This document shows positions 17,487 through 25,989 of a stretch of 64,000 bases of DNA, in pieces. Under the pieces are notes generated by a model, which was not told the origin of the DNA, ran no database searches, and was given only the letters and a program-made list of their open reading frames with translations. The stretch's first letter is position 1; every line of letters starts with the position of its first letter. The position numbers were made by a program, and so were the translations under genes. The stretch comes from Bacillus sp. FJAT-29937 (lineage in GTDB: Bacteria > Bacillota > Bacilli > Bacillales > Cytobacillaceae), in NCBI RefSeq assembly GCF_001509555.1, contig NZ_LMAS01000010.1, positions 1 through 64,000 of the forward strand, written 5' to 3'.

Positions 17487-17963
17487 ATGTTCCCCTGGAA
17501 CCTTTTCCCATTTAATAAAGATATGAAAAATATGATGAAACAGATGAAGCCGGATGAAATTGATAAATATGTCCAGAATATGATGAATCAAATGTTTCCG
17601 CAGGGTATGCAAGGGATGATGCAGCCACAAAGCTTTATGCCTGGCTTTCAAAACGATGCAAAACAAAGCCCTCCATCATCTTCTTCTCTTCCTTCAACCG
17701 TTTTTGAGACACATGATAATGTTTTTGTAAGAATTCCGATAAAAAATGAGCAATGGCTAAAGGATATGCGAATTTATCATACTTCCAATCAGATGATCAT
17801 TGACCATATACCTGATCTTGAAGATAAAACGACCATCATACTTCCAGCTCTTGTGAAAAAAAAGGGATCTACTGCGTATTTTAAAGACGGAATGCTGGAA
17901 ATAAAAATACCGAAAAACGTTGATATGCAATACTCAGAAATTGATGTTACAGAAATCTTATAA
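17487..17963 (+). CDS. GerT/Hsp20-like spore protein
   Basis: The 158-residue protein has a Met-rich N-terminal half (NMMKQMKPDEIDKYVQNMM) and a C-terminal alpha-crystallin-like beta domain (VFVRIPIKNEQWLKDMRIYH ... GMLEIKIPK). Related small Hsp20-like proteins in Bacillus include the germination protein GerT and coat protein CotM. Start at ATG 17487 behind AAAGGAGG. It follows the gerP-like pair and precedes another Hsp20-like gene, so a spore-coat role is likely but inferred. Confidence 0.65.
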   Translation: MFPWNLFPFNKDMKNMMKQMKPDEIDKYVQNMMNQMFPQGMQGMMQPQSFMPGFQNDAKQSPPSSSSLPSTVFETHDNVFVRIPIKNEQWLKDMRIYHTSNQMIIDHIPDLEDKTTIILPALVKKKGSTAYFKDGMLEIKIPKNVDMQYSEIDVTEIL

Positions 17964-18009
17964 TCATGAAAAGGGATGAAAGTAAAAGAAAATGGAAGGA
18001 GGAGATTCT

Positions 18010-18489
18010 GTGGAGATTGAAAAATTGAAACAATGGCTAGATTTAACAAAACAATATCAATCACAAGGATTTTGGAATGAAATTTTTGATCATAACCAGG
18101 CTCAAGCAACAGAAGAACTGGCATCTAATTTTTTTTCAAATCAGGATATTTTCCCGCGTTGTGATATGTATGGAACTGATGAATGTATAATCGTTGAAGC
18201 AGAGCTTCCAGGTGTCGAAATTGCTGATATTAAAGTATTTCTTCAGCAAAGTGAGCTTATTTTAAGGGGAGAATGTAAAACTGTTAGACCATCATTCAAG
18301 TATTATTTAAAGGAAAGACCTAATAGAACTTTTGAAAAAAAGATAACAATACCTGCAGTCATTAATAAACATGAAATCCAGACTCAATTTGATAAAGGAA
18401 TTTTATCCATTATCCTTCCTTTTAATTATAGTGATGATGAAAACATCCCTATCATGGTAAATAATGATGAATCAGCACCTATAGGTTAA
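18010..18489 (+). CDS. Hsp20/alpha-crystallin family protein
   Basis: The 159-residue protein has a recognisable alpha-crystallin domain from about residue 55 (PRCDMYGTDECIIVEAELPG, VEIADIKVFLQQSELILRGE, RTFEKKITIPAVINKHEIQT, FDKGILSIILPF). The I-x-I tail is weak. GTG start at 18010 behind GGAGGAG; ATG 17992 is the longer alternative. It forms a likely operon with the preceding gerP-like and GerT-like genes, and so may be a coat component and not a general heat-shock chaperone. Confidence 0.8.
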   Translation: MEIEKLKQWLDLTKQYQSQGFWNEIFDHNQAQATEELASNFFSNQDIFPRCDMYGTDECIIVEAELPGVEIADIKVFLQQSELILRGECKTVRPSFKYYLKERPNRTFEKKITIPAVINKHEIQTQFDKGILSIILPFNYSDDENIPIMVNNDESAPIG

Positions 18490-18496
18490 GGATATG

Positions 18497-18527
18497 AAAA
18501 AAAGAGCAGTTAGTCTGCTCTTTTTTT
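18497..18527. terminator. Bidirectional intrinsic terminator
   Basis: AAAAAAAGAGCAG (18497-18509) and CTGCTCTTTTTTT (18515-18527) flank a five-base loop. It serves the Hsp20-like gene and the convergent CAP-domain gene. Confidence 0.85.
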
Positions 18528-18539
18528 CATGATTATATA

Positions 18540-19322
18540 TTATTTTCCAATAAATTGTTGTGTCCAGTAGTTGCCTTCTGCCACATATCCTACACCGATA
18601 TGTGTAAAGCTAGCATTTAAAATGTTTTTACGGTGACCATCACTGTTCATCCATGCGTTAACAACTTCTTCAGGAGTGCGTTGTCCCATTGCAATGTTTT
18701 CACCTGCTGAACGGTAAGTGATTCCGAATGACTTCATCATATCAAATGGTGATCCGTAAGTCGGGCTATTATGATCAAAATAACCTTTGTTTTTCATATC
18801 TAATGATTTTGCGCGAGCAACCTTGCTTAAGTTTACATCAAGCTGTAATGCAGGAATGCCATTTTTCGCACGCTCTTGGTTTGTAAGTTCAACCACTTTT
18901 TGCTCATAAGCACTTACAGATGAAGAAGCAGGTGTTGTTGGTGCTTTAGCTTGTTGTTGCTGTACAGGCTGTTGTACTGGCTTTTGTTGTACTGGTTGTT
19001 GTTGAACTGGCTTTTGTGCTGCTGGTTGCTGTTGTACCGGCTTTTGCTGAACTGGCTTTTGTACCTGTTGTTGCTGTTGAACTGGCTGTTGAACAAATTG
19101 ATTATTAAAGCCATTCATATTCCATTGAATATTGTAGTTCTTAAGATATTGTTGCAGAGTGCTATTAATTTGATCATAGTTTATATTAGTAGGTTGTGAG
19201 TAATAAACTTTTACTTGTTGAGGCGTTGGGCAATTGGATGCTGCATCTGCCTTATTCACCACTGGATTTGAAACTAGTAATGCTGCCGCTGCTGCTACTG
19301 AAAATAACATTTTTTTATTCAT
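18540..19322 (-). CDS. Secreted CAP/SCP-domain protein with Gln-Pro-Val linker (YkwD-like)
   Basis: The 260-residue protein has a signal peptide (MNKKMLFSVAAAAALLVSN, cleavage near ADA-AS), an N-terminal region, then about 60 residues of repeated PVQQ/KPVQQ units (about 80-130), and a C-terminal CAP domain: ELTNQERAKNGIPALQLD, FDHNSPTYGSPFDMM, SAGENIAMG and NSDGHRKNILN. The CAP His/Glu pair is present. B. subtilis YkwD and related proteins share this layout; function is unknown. AGGGAGGAA precedes the ATG. Confidence 0.85.
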   Translation of the reverse strand: MNKKMLFSVAAAAALLVSNPVVNKADAASNCPTPQQVKVYYSQPTNINYDQINSTLQQYLKNYNIQWNMNGFNNQFVQQPVQQQQQVQKPVQQKPVQQQPAAQKPVQQQPVQQKPVQQPVQQQQAKAPTTPASSSVSAYEQKVVELTNQERAKNGIPALQLDVNLSKVARAKSLDMKNKGYFDHNSPTYGSPFDMMKSFGITYRSAGENIAMGQRTPEEVVNAWMNSDGHRKNILNASFTHIGVGYVAEGNYWTQQFIGK

Positions 19323-19662
19323 CTATTAATTCCTCCCTGATGTGAGTTATTTATGTGCTGTCTTCCTTGCACAATCATCATAACACACGGTTTTTTGTAA
19401 TATTTCTGGGGGGATTTAACAATTACCTTGTACATGAATAATATAATGCTAGATTAATCACATGAATCTATCAAAAACCCTATAGTTAGCAGGTTTATAA
19501 AAAATAGAGTGGAGGATATTTACTTGGATAAATTCTCCTTTAAAGGGAACTACCATAAAGTTGCTCCATAATATTGCTAATAATTCGGTGTTGACAGGTT
19601 TTTATGGAGGGAGTTTGTTTTACTATTGTTACAAAAGTGTTACACATATGAAGGATTTATAA
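19323..19662. other. 340-base intergenic region without a confident gene
   Basis: AT-rich. It holds a TTG ORF of 15 codons at 19524-19571 (reading MDKFSFKGNYHKVAP) behind GGAGGAT on the plus strand, a TTGACA at 19592-19597 without a matching -10, and TGTTACAAAAGTGTTACAC near the kinase end. None is strong enough to call a gene or promoter. Confidence 0.4.
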
Positions 19663-21063
19663 CTATAGATCGATAATTGGAAGAATAATCCTAACAGTCG
19701 TCCCAGTTCCGAGCTCGCTTGTGATCATTAGCTTTCCTCCATGGAGATGAACAATCTTTTCGACAATCGCAAGTCCTAAACCTGTTCCTCCATCCTTTCT
19801 TGTCCTTGCCTTATTCACTCTGTAAAATCGTTGCCTTATTTTATCAATATCTTCGGCCGGAATTCCTATTCCTGTATCCTTTATTTCTATACAGCAGTCA
19901 TCCTTTATTCTATATAGATTAAGACTGATTTCACCTCTATCAGTGTATCGGATGGAATTGTCCATAATATTTTGGATGACCTGTTCAATCCGGCCTTCAT
20001 CTCCATTAATAATAATATCCGGATTGAGCCGATAATGAAGGTCTATATTCTTATTCTTCATAATGGGTCCATACTTTTGCAGAGAGTTTTCAATAATTTG
20101 TGCAAGTGGAAGCGGCATTTTTTCCAAATGGAATTCATCCGAGTCCAGTCGAGAAAGTTCAAGAAGATCGCCAACAAGCCGTTCCATTCTTCCTGATTCG
20201 CGATGAATGATACGAACATAACGATCATGATCTTCCTTTTTGGCAATCCCAGAAATTAATGCTTCACTATACCCTTTTACATAGCTTATTGGGGTTCTAA
20301 GCTCGTGGGAGACATTGGCGAGAAACTCTTTTTTTCTTTCATCTTCGCGTTGAATGGAGGAAGCCATATGATTAAATGCATGGGCAAGCTGCCCAATTTC
20401 ATCTGTTGATTGATTGTCGATCTTGATTGAATACTCTCCCTTTGAGACACGCTCAGCAGCAGTCTTCATCTCAAGCAACGGTTTGGTGAGCCTTCGGACA
20501 AGGATCGTTCCGAGAGATATCGCAATAATTAAAAATAAAATGGCTGCAATCATCCATAAATACGCAAAGTCTGTCGTAACCTCTGAAATTTTTGCTAGCG
20601 GTATATATAAATAAATAATTCCTTCAAGTCTTGGTTCATCCAATAGAGGAATAACGACAGCCATAATTTTCCGATCAAACCGCTCCTCATAACCAACCTT
20701 ATGTACTGCTTCACCTTTAAGCAGCTGTTCTCTTTCTTTCCCGCTAATCAATGCCTCATAATCGATATCAAAAGGTAAACAGGCACTTAGCTCCCTAGGA
20801 TTGCTGACAATAAAAATTTCTGATTCAGATTTTGTTCCATACCATTCGATTTTATCTTTTAATTCCTCTGTTAAAGGTCCCCCATCATATTCGCTTGCCA
20901 AACGATTTCCTTCCTCTATTAATGAAGTCTCTACATTATTTACATATAGCTTTTCATAAAATAAATAAGAGAGGAGATAGGAATATATAATCGTAATTAA
21001 AATGGCTGCTGTAATGGTGAGCCATAGTTTTTTTGTCAAACTATCGCTAAAATTAAACTTCAT
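19663..21063 (-). CDS. Two-component sensor histidine kinase
   Basis: The 466-residue protein has TM1 (about 12-33), an extracytoplasmic sensor region of about 130 residues, TM2 (about 165-190), HAMP, HisKA with FLANVSHELRTPISYVKGY (phospho-His), and HATPase motifs N (QNIMDNSIRYT), G1 (DTGIGIP), and G2 (DGGTGLGLAIVEKIV). It overlaps the response regulator gene by four bases (ATGA), so the two are cotranscribed. Signal unknown; the layout is that of envelope-stress type kinases. Confidence 0.93.
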   Translation of the reverse strand: MKFNFSDSLTKKLWLTITAAILITIIYSYLLSYLFYEKLYVNNVETSLIEEGNRLASEYDGGPLTEELKDKIEWYGTKSESEIFIVSNPRELSACLPFDIDYEALISGKEREQLLKGEAVHKVGYEERFDRKIMAVVIPLLDEPRLEGIIYLYIPLAKISEVTTDFAYLWMIAAILFLIIAISLGTILVRRLTKPLLEMKTAAERVSKGEYSIKIDNQSTDEIGQLAHAFNHMASSIQREDERKKEFLANVSHELRTPISYVKGYSEALISGIAKKEDHDRYVRIIHRESGRMERLVGDLLELSRLDSDEFHLEKMPLPLAQIIENSLQKYGPIMKNKNIDLHYRLNPDIIINGDEGRIEQVIQNIMDNSIRYTDRGEISLNLYRIKDDCCIEIKDTGIGIPAEDIDKIRQRFYRVNKARTRKDGGTGLGLAIVEKIVHLHGGKLMITSELGTGTTVRIILPIIDL

Positions 21064-21737
21064 TGTACAGGCACCTCAAATTTATAGCCTATTCCCCATA
21101 CAGTCTGTATATAATCCCCGACGCCAAGCTTCATTCTTAATGTTTTAATATGTGTATCAACCGTTCGAAGACTTCCTATATAATCGATTCCCCAAACAAA
21201 ATCAAGAAGCTGTTCTCTGCTCAAAGCCTGTGATTGATGATCAACGAAACATAGCAGAAGTTCGAACTCCTTTAATGTTAAAGAGATACTTTCCCCTTCA
21301 ACTGATACTTTTCTCGCCAACCGATCAATAATTATTTTTCCAACTTGGATATATGAGTCAGTTTTTGTTATGCCACTTCTTCGCAGTACAGCATGAATTC
21401 TTGCGACAAGCTCACCTGGGCTAAATGGTTTAACTAAGTAATCATCACCACCAAGCTGGAGGGCTTGCACTTTGTCCCATTCTTCCCCTTTAGCTGATAG
21501 GAAGATGATCGGGATATTATATTTTTCTCTAATCCTTTTACAAACCACATATCCATCTTCGTCAGGCATCATAATATCAAGAATAATTAAGCTTATATAT
21601 GTATCCTTTAAGATCGCATATCCCTCCTGCCCATTAGACGCAGAAAAGCAGTGAAAGCCTGAATTCTCCAGATACATTTCAACTAGATGCCTCATGTCCT
21701 CCTCGTCATCAATGATAAGGATACTTAGCTTCTCCAT
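21060..21737 (-). CDS. OmpR/PhoB family response regulator
   Basis: The 225-residue protein has a receiver domain (LIIDDEED acidic pair, phospho-acceptor D54 in LIILDIMMPDEDG, LSAKGEEWDK, YLVKPF) and a winged-helix DNA-binding domain (SLTLKEFELLLCFVDH, RTVDTHIKTLRMKL, TVWGIGYKF). GGGAGAG precedes the ATG. It pairs with the downstream kinase. Confidence 0.94.
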   Translation of the reverse strand: MEKLSILIIDDEEDMRHLVEMYLENSGFHCFSASNGQEGYAILKDTYISLIILDIMMPDEDGYVVCKRIREKYNIPIIFLSAKGEEWDKVQALQLGGDDYLVKPFSPGELVARIHAVLRRSGITKTDSYIQVGKIIIDRLARKVSVEGESISLTLKEFELLLCFVDHQSQALSREQLLDFVWGIDYIGSLRTVDTHIKTLRMKLGVGDYIQTVWGIGYKFEVPVQ

Positions 21738-21755
21738 TACTTTCTCTCCCTTATT

Positions 21756-21934
21756 GTCTAGCTCCAGAGCCTAGGGTCTCGCCGACTAAGAACGCCACGT
21801 CCTGTGGCAACGTCGGCACTAGTACGTCCTGTACGTCGGAGGTCATAAGCCAATCCAACAAGAAGATTAAAGTACAATCTTCTCGTTGGCTCGTCTTATG
21901 CTTGTCGACCCTGTTCAAGGCTCTTCCGCTTTTC
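21756..21934. repeat. Bacillaceae-type interspersed repeat element
   Basis: About 179 GC-richer bases with imperfect terminal inverted repeats (AGCTCCAGAGCC near 21760-21771 and GGCTCTTCCGCT near 21919-21930) and internal hairpins, such as AAGAAGATT/AATCTTCTCGTTGG. The wording GTCTAGCTCCAG...CTTATGCTTGTCGACC...GCTCTTCCGCTTTTCT resembles a non-coding repeat common in Bacillus intergenic regions, as remembered. Its right end encodes the last residues of the adjacent lipoprotein. Confidence 0.7.
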
Positions 21935-22898
21935 TTAACACGATTTGAAACGGCCCCTTTCCTACTTGTATTGTTTTGATTATTTCTAGGGTAGAGGGAT
22001 CTACAAGATGAATATCATTGCTGTCATAGCCAGCTATCAGTAAATATTGATCGAGTAAAGCCATTTCAAAAGGATTTGCACCAATAATTTTAGAATTGAC
22101 TACTTTTCCTTCCATATTTAATTTGTAAAGCGTGCTAGTACCATGGCTTAGTGCAAATACATGATGATTATATTCCAAAAAATTCACAGGCATCGTTGGG
22201 GCCGGGATTTTGTATTTTAACTCAGCCGTTTCTGAATTGTACACATGAATATCCTTTTCAACCTCATCACCAGCACCGTGTCCGCCAATCCATAGCTCAT
22301 TTCGATTATCATTTAGCAAAGCTCCCGCGGCTGCTGGGTGGATCTTATAGCTCGAAACATTATTTGTGTTATGCAAGTCAATCACAGTTAGTTTTTCCTT
22401 ACTGAAGCTTAATACATAAAGTTTTTTATCCTTTTCCGATTCAAGAATCGTTAATGGATTACTTTCTGTTCTAATTTGTGCTTTTTCTTCGCCATTCACA
22501 TTAAATAATCGGATTTTAGCAAGATTTTGATCCACTAACGCAATATAGGAATTAGTCTGAAGCAGCTTCCCATTGACTATTCCTTTACCAGTTTTCCAGC
22601 TATCTATCTTTTTTCCGGCTTTAAGTGAAAATAAATCAACTGTCTCAACCTGTTTTCCAAATAGTAATATTTTATCTCCGTCCGGAAAAATAACGGCGCC
22701 TGTATAAGGCTTCTTAAGCTCCCAATCGGTAAGCTTTTTCATATTCTCCATATTAATGAAAGAAACAGTCATATCCTTAATATTGACCGTTGCAGCAATA
22801 GAAAGATCTTCTTGAATGGGTGGAATCTTTTGATTCGTGCAAGCTGATAATAATATGGCTGTCACAAATACAAGCAAAAATCGGAATAATATAGGCAC
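21915..22898 (-). CDS. Lipoprotein with YncE-like beta-propeller repeats
   Basis: The 327-residue protein begins with a lipoprotein signal peptide (lipobox LLSAC). The mature part has repeated strands of the type KLYVLSFSKEKLTVIDLHNT and YLLIAGYDSNDIHLVDPSTL, matching seven-bladed propeller proteins of the YncE/surface-antigen group. Function is unknown. GTG start behind GAGGGGAAG. The last residues (RKAEEP) and stop lie within the adjacent interspersed repeat, so the native C-terminus may have been replaced. Confidence 0.75.
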   Translation of the reverse strand: MPILFRFLLVFVTAILLSACTNQKIPPIQEDLSIAATVNIKDMTVSFINMENMKKLTDWELKKPYTGAVIFPDGDKILLFGKQVETVDLFSLKAGKKIDSWKTGKGIVNGKLLQTNSYIALVDQNLAKIRLFNVNGEEKAQIRTESNPLTILESEKDKKLYVLSFSKEKLTVIDLHNTNNVSSYKIHPAAAGALLNDNRNELWIGGHGAGDEVEKDIHVYNSETAELKYKIPAPTMPVNFLEYNHHVFALSHGTSTLYKLNMEGKVVNSKIIGANPFEMALLDQYLLIAGYDSNDIHLVDPSTLEIIKTIQVGKGPFQIVLRKAEEP

Positions 22899-22963
22899 AA
22901 TCTTCCCCTCTTATAATCTTTTTTTAAATATTATATGGCCTATATGTGTTTAATCTGTGAAGT

Positions 22964-23242
22964 TCATTTTGAAGATTGAACGCTTTTTGTGAACTCCATA
23001 AGCTCTAGATGCAATTGAACTAAAGCGATTTTACTTTCGTCAGATAACTCTGATTCGATGATTCTTTTTGTTGCCAAATAATACTTTTCCAGTAATGATT
23101 TTCGAACTCTTGGATGAGCGTTTTCATCCTTCAGTTCCCTGACAATAGCTTCCTTTAATATTAATTCCGCAGACTCGTCAGCTAAAAGGGATCGATTTTT
23201 CCATAACTTCCGATATTCATCTAATAAATATTGATAATTCAT
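22964..23242 (-). CDS. Hypothetical helical protein
   Basis: A 92-residue charged, probably all-helical protein (MNYQYLLDEYRKLWKNRSLL ... LHLELMEFTKSVQ). No family recognised. GGTGAGG six bases before the ATG supports it as a gene. Confidence 0.6.
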   Translation of the reverse strand: MNYQYLLDEYRKLWKNRSLLADESAELILKEAIVRELKDENAHPRVRKSLLEKYYLATKRIIESELSDESKIALVQLHLELMEFTKSVQSSK

Positions 23243-23355
23243 GATTACCTCACCGTCTAATTTTTATTAATTGGTCTTCATCCTTCCATTTTTACATAAA
23301 AAAACATGGATATGCAAAAAATAGTTGAAATGATGTTGAAGGGAGATTCGTTAAA

Positions 23356-23595
23356 TTGAGTACACCATATTGCTGTCCGAATTGTAAAACAAACAGGAGC
23401 CGCTTTAATATTATCAGACAGATTCCACAACCCGTTAAACTCGACCCGCACACAGGTGATATTGTTGAAGAATTTACAAGCGAAAATTTAAGCCCCTTCC
23501 ATATGGCATACAAAGGTCCGGAAATCAAAGTACAATGTGGTTCCTGCGGATTAGTTGAAGATGAAAGAACATTTATTAAGTTTGGAGAAAGATAA
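23356..23595 (+). CDS. Small zinc-ribbon protein
   Basis: The 79-residue protein has CCPNCKTNRSRF and CGSCGLVEDE, a two-knuckle CxxC...CxxC zinc ribbon with a 50-residue insert (QPVKLDPHTGDIVEEF). Conserved in Bacillaceae as far as I recall; function unknown. TTG start with GAAGGGAGA upstream. Confidence 0.7.
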   Translation: MSTPYCCPNCKTNRSRFNIIRQIPQPVKLDPHTGDIVEEFTSENLSPFHMAYKGPEIKVQCGSCGLVEDERTFIKFGER

Positions 23596-23624
23596 AAAAA
23601 CTTGAGGCTATCTCAAGTTTTTTT
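23594..23624. terminator. Bidirectional intrinsic terminator
   Basis: AAAAAAACTTGAG and CTCAAGTTTTTTT flank a five-base loop between the convergent zinc-ribbon and lipoprotein genes. Confidence 0.85.
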
Positions 23625-24441
23625 ATTGTAAATCCTCCATAAACCGAACGGTATCTATTTTCCACACATCCGCATGTGAAAAACGCACTAAATATATGTT
23701 TCCATTAAAGCTTTTTCTTCCTTTATTTCGAATAATCATATCTATTTCTACAGGGACCTCTAAGTTTAATTCATCAGCCAGATCTTCGACAGGTAAAATC
23801 GCCATCCGGTTCAAATTAATATTTTCTATTCTCTTGAGATGCCTTTTCCCTTGCAATTCCTGCAGCGAAAAGGCAGAAATAATGCTAGCATCCTGCTGTT
23901 TATACCCTGCTATATATGCACTTATTATTTCATAAGGGTCAGCATTGCCCGCGTATTCATTAAGCTTTCCAGCTGCTTTTAATATCATTAATTTATGCGA
24001 TAGATCCATAAAGTTTGTCCGATGTGTCGTACTGCCATAAAAATGAATACAAAAGTGGCCGGGAAAGTTATTCTCCAAAGCCCCAGCTCCGTGTGGCATC
24101 CCATGCATGGAGGCTGCAATCCATTGCCCTTTATGAATAACGATTATCGCTCTCCTCTTCCAGCTCCATTTTCCATCATAAATTTCCTTCATTATTTTTG
24201 TTTCTTTTGATGTTAATGGCTGAACATCAGCATGATGACTGCCGGCTCTTCTTTGTACCTTAAATTTTTTGCCTGACTCTACATCCATGACCGTGAATTT
24301 TGAGTACTTAGGCAAAATCTTATTAACTTGATCCCACGGGAGCATTTCGATTTGATCTCCCACCATATTTTCTTTTGCTTGAACATTTGTATCATACGTA
24401 CATGCTGATAAAAACAGTAGAAATGCAATGAAAAACTTCAT
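23623..24441 (-). CDS. Lipoprotein with possible L,D-transpeptidase-like Cys motif
   Basis: The roughly 272-residue protein has a lipoprotein signal (lipobox FLSAC). Conserved-looking core: RRAGSHHADVQPLTSKET, SMHGMPHGAG, then NNFPGHFCIHFYGSTTH. The HG...GHFCIH spacing is reminiscent of the YkuD L,D-transpeptidase site (HG...S-x-G-C-x-R), but Arg is replaced by His, so the match is only suggestive. Cell-wall role is inferred. ATG 24441 is chosen; GTG 24450 is possible. Confidence 0.55.
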   Translation of the reverse strand: MKFFIAFLLFLSACTYDTNVQAKENMVGDQIEMLPWDQVNKILPKYSKFTVMDVESGKKFKVQRRAGSHHADVQPLTSKETKIMKEIYDGKWSWKRRAIIVIHKGQWIAASMHGMPHGAGALENNFPGHFCIHFYGSTTHRTNFMDLSHKLMILKAAGKLNEYAGNADPYEIISAYIAGYKQQDASIISAFSLQELQGKRHLKRIENINLNRMAILPVEDLADELNLEVPVEIDMIIRNKGRKSFNGNIYLVRFSHADVWKIDTVRFMEDLQ

Positions 24442-24551
24442 TTTCTCCACTCAATTTCTTAGTTTAGTTTCTTATTCCTCTAAGAAAGTCTTCCAAAAAA
24501 TCAGCCCATGTATTCATTTTCAAACAAAAAAATCGTGTTCATTACACGATT

Positions 24552-25484
24552 TCATGAGGAGCTTGTTTCTTTTTTCTCTAATATTTCCAATTGGCTTTCT
24601 ATCTCCTGCCAATTAATCTTTTCGCCGATAAACACTAGGTTAAGGGGCATATTCATATTTTCCTGCAAATAGATAGGCATGCCGTATGAAAATTGAAAGA
24701 GAAAAGGATATTTCGAATAGGAAAATTTAATATACCCTTTAATCCGGTACATCGTATCAGGAAGATTTCTCAAAAAGTTTTCGAATTCATCATGATCAAC
24801 TGGCTTTTCAAACTTATAAACAAAAGAGCTTAACTTTAAATCCTTCTTTACATGTGAATTCACTGAACTGCCTTTTGTACTAAATGATAAGTTCTGTATA
24901 TTCGCGATTGGTACTTTTGAGAATGCTGTTAACACGGAAAAAGCATGTGAATTTAACGCCTGTATTTCCATTGTTAGTTTTGCTTGCTCTGCTTCAGTTA
25001 ATTGATCGGTTTTGTTTAACAAAATTAAATCGGCATGCCGGACTTGTTCCATTAATAATTGCTGTACTTGAGGACTTAATATTTTCCTGTTAAGCCATCT
25101 CATTCCATCAACGACTGATATAATACCTTTTACATGAATTTTATCAGCGAATAACGGAGAGAGTACTGCATCTAATACTTCAACCGGGTGGGCGGCGCCT
25201 GTTGCCTCTATATAAATGACCTCAGGTTTTTCAATCACTAGCAGCCCTTGAAGCTGAGCCTCTAACTTATCCTGAATGGAGCAGCAAATACATCCATCCA
25301 GCAGTTCTTTAAGTGGGACATCCTCTTCAATTGCATCTGAGTCAATTGATACCTTTCCGAGTTCATTCATCATAACTGCTACTTTTCGATTTTGCTTCTT
25401 TTCCTCGATTAATAGCTGTTTCAATAAGGTTGTTTTTCCGCTTCCCAAAAACCCCGCCAAAACATATATTTCCGTCTTCATCAT
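24552..25484 (-). CDS. CobW/COG0523 GTPase, putative metallochaperone
   Basis: The 310-residue protein has a P-loop (AGFLGSGKTTLL), the metal-binding GCICCS (CxCC) motif typical of COG0523, DGMRW, the NKTD guanine-specificity motif and a CobW C-terminal domain. Such GTPases deliver zinc, cobalt or other metals to target enzymes; no Zur-like box was noticed upstream, so the metal is open. Its ATG overlaps the stop of the preceding 133-residue gene (ATGA), so the two are coupled. Confidence 0.9.
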   Translation of the reverse strand: MMKTEIYVLAGFLGSGKTTLLKQLLIEEKKQNRKVAVMMNELGKVSIDSDAIEEDVPLKELLDGCICCSIQDKLEAQLQGLLVIEKPEVIYIEATGAAHPVEVLDAVLSPLFADKIHVKGIISVVDGMRWLNRKILSPQVQQLLMEQVRHADLILLNKTDQLTEAEQAKLTMEIQALNSHAFSVLTAFSKVPIANIQNLSFSTKGSSVNSHVKKDLKLSSFVYKFEKPVDHDEFENFLRNLPDTMYRIKGYIKFSYSKYPFLFQFSYGMPIYLQENMNMPLNLVFIGEKINWQEIESQLEILEKKETSSS

Positions 25485-25882
25485 GTAACTTCCCGCTCTC
25501 TCCTATGATCTTCATAGATTTCTATGATCATTTCTTGTAATTTTTTCTCTAAAGCATACATGTTTAAATTCATTAAATATCCTACTGGATGAAACATTTC
25601 CATCTTGCATTTCCAAATCGGAATATAGCCATTAGGATAATATACCCCATTTTTTTCTACACCTATTTCTAAATAGGACTGATAGCTATCTAAAAATAAA
25701 TCTTCCTTTGATGCAGATTTTCCTTTTTTTTCACGAACTAGCTCAATCATTAACGATTCAGACAGTATACGAAAATCGCCTTCATACTTTCCTTGAAGCA
25801 TACTTCCCACATTTTCGCATTGTTCCTCAATTCTAGCTACCTCTTGCTTAATCTGTTCATTAAGGTGAACAATTTGTTTCAA
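25481..25882 (-). CDS. Hypothetical protein coupled to the COG0523 GTPase
   Basis: 133 residues, not recognised. N-terminal coiled-coil-like segment (LNEQIKQEVARIEEQCENVG), then a mixed region with YPNGYIPIWKCKMEMFHP, and a charged C-terminal helix. TTG start behind GAGGTGATTTC. Its overlap with the GTPase gene suggests a shared task, possibly as client protein; this is inference only. Confidence 0.65.
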   Translation of the reverse strand: MKQIVHLNEQIKQEVARIEEQCENVGSMLQGKYEGDFRILSESLMIELVREKKGKSASKEDLFLDSYQSYLEIGVEKNGVYYPNGYIPIWKCKMEMFHPVGYLMNLNMYALEKKLQEMIIEIYEDHRREREVT

Positions 25883-25966
25883 GAAATCACCTCTTCACAC
25901 TATACCTAAAGACACATTTTATCTGATTTGCTTAAACGTTACAATTGTAACGACCTGATAATAGGG

Positions 25967-25988
25967 AAAGCGGGCATTAGCCCGCTTT
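25967..25988. terminator. Terminator-like hairpin
   Basis: AAAGCGGGC-ATTA-GCCCGCTTT directly after the LCP gene stop codon. The T-run is longer on the plus strand than on the minus strand, where the gene ends. Confidence 0.6.
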
Positions 25989-25989
25989 T

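Noticed and set aside
18951..19199. Leu-rich ORF and CRISPR-like repeats opposite the CAP-domain gene
   Set aside because: The repeats are the codons of the Gln-Pro-Val linker; units are short, irregular and without spacers. The antisense ORF is a by-product.
19592..19597. TTGACA promoter box on the plus strand
   Set aside because: No -10 at 16-18 bases and no plus-strand gene follows.
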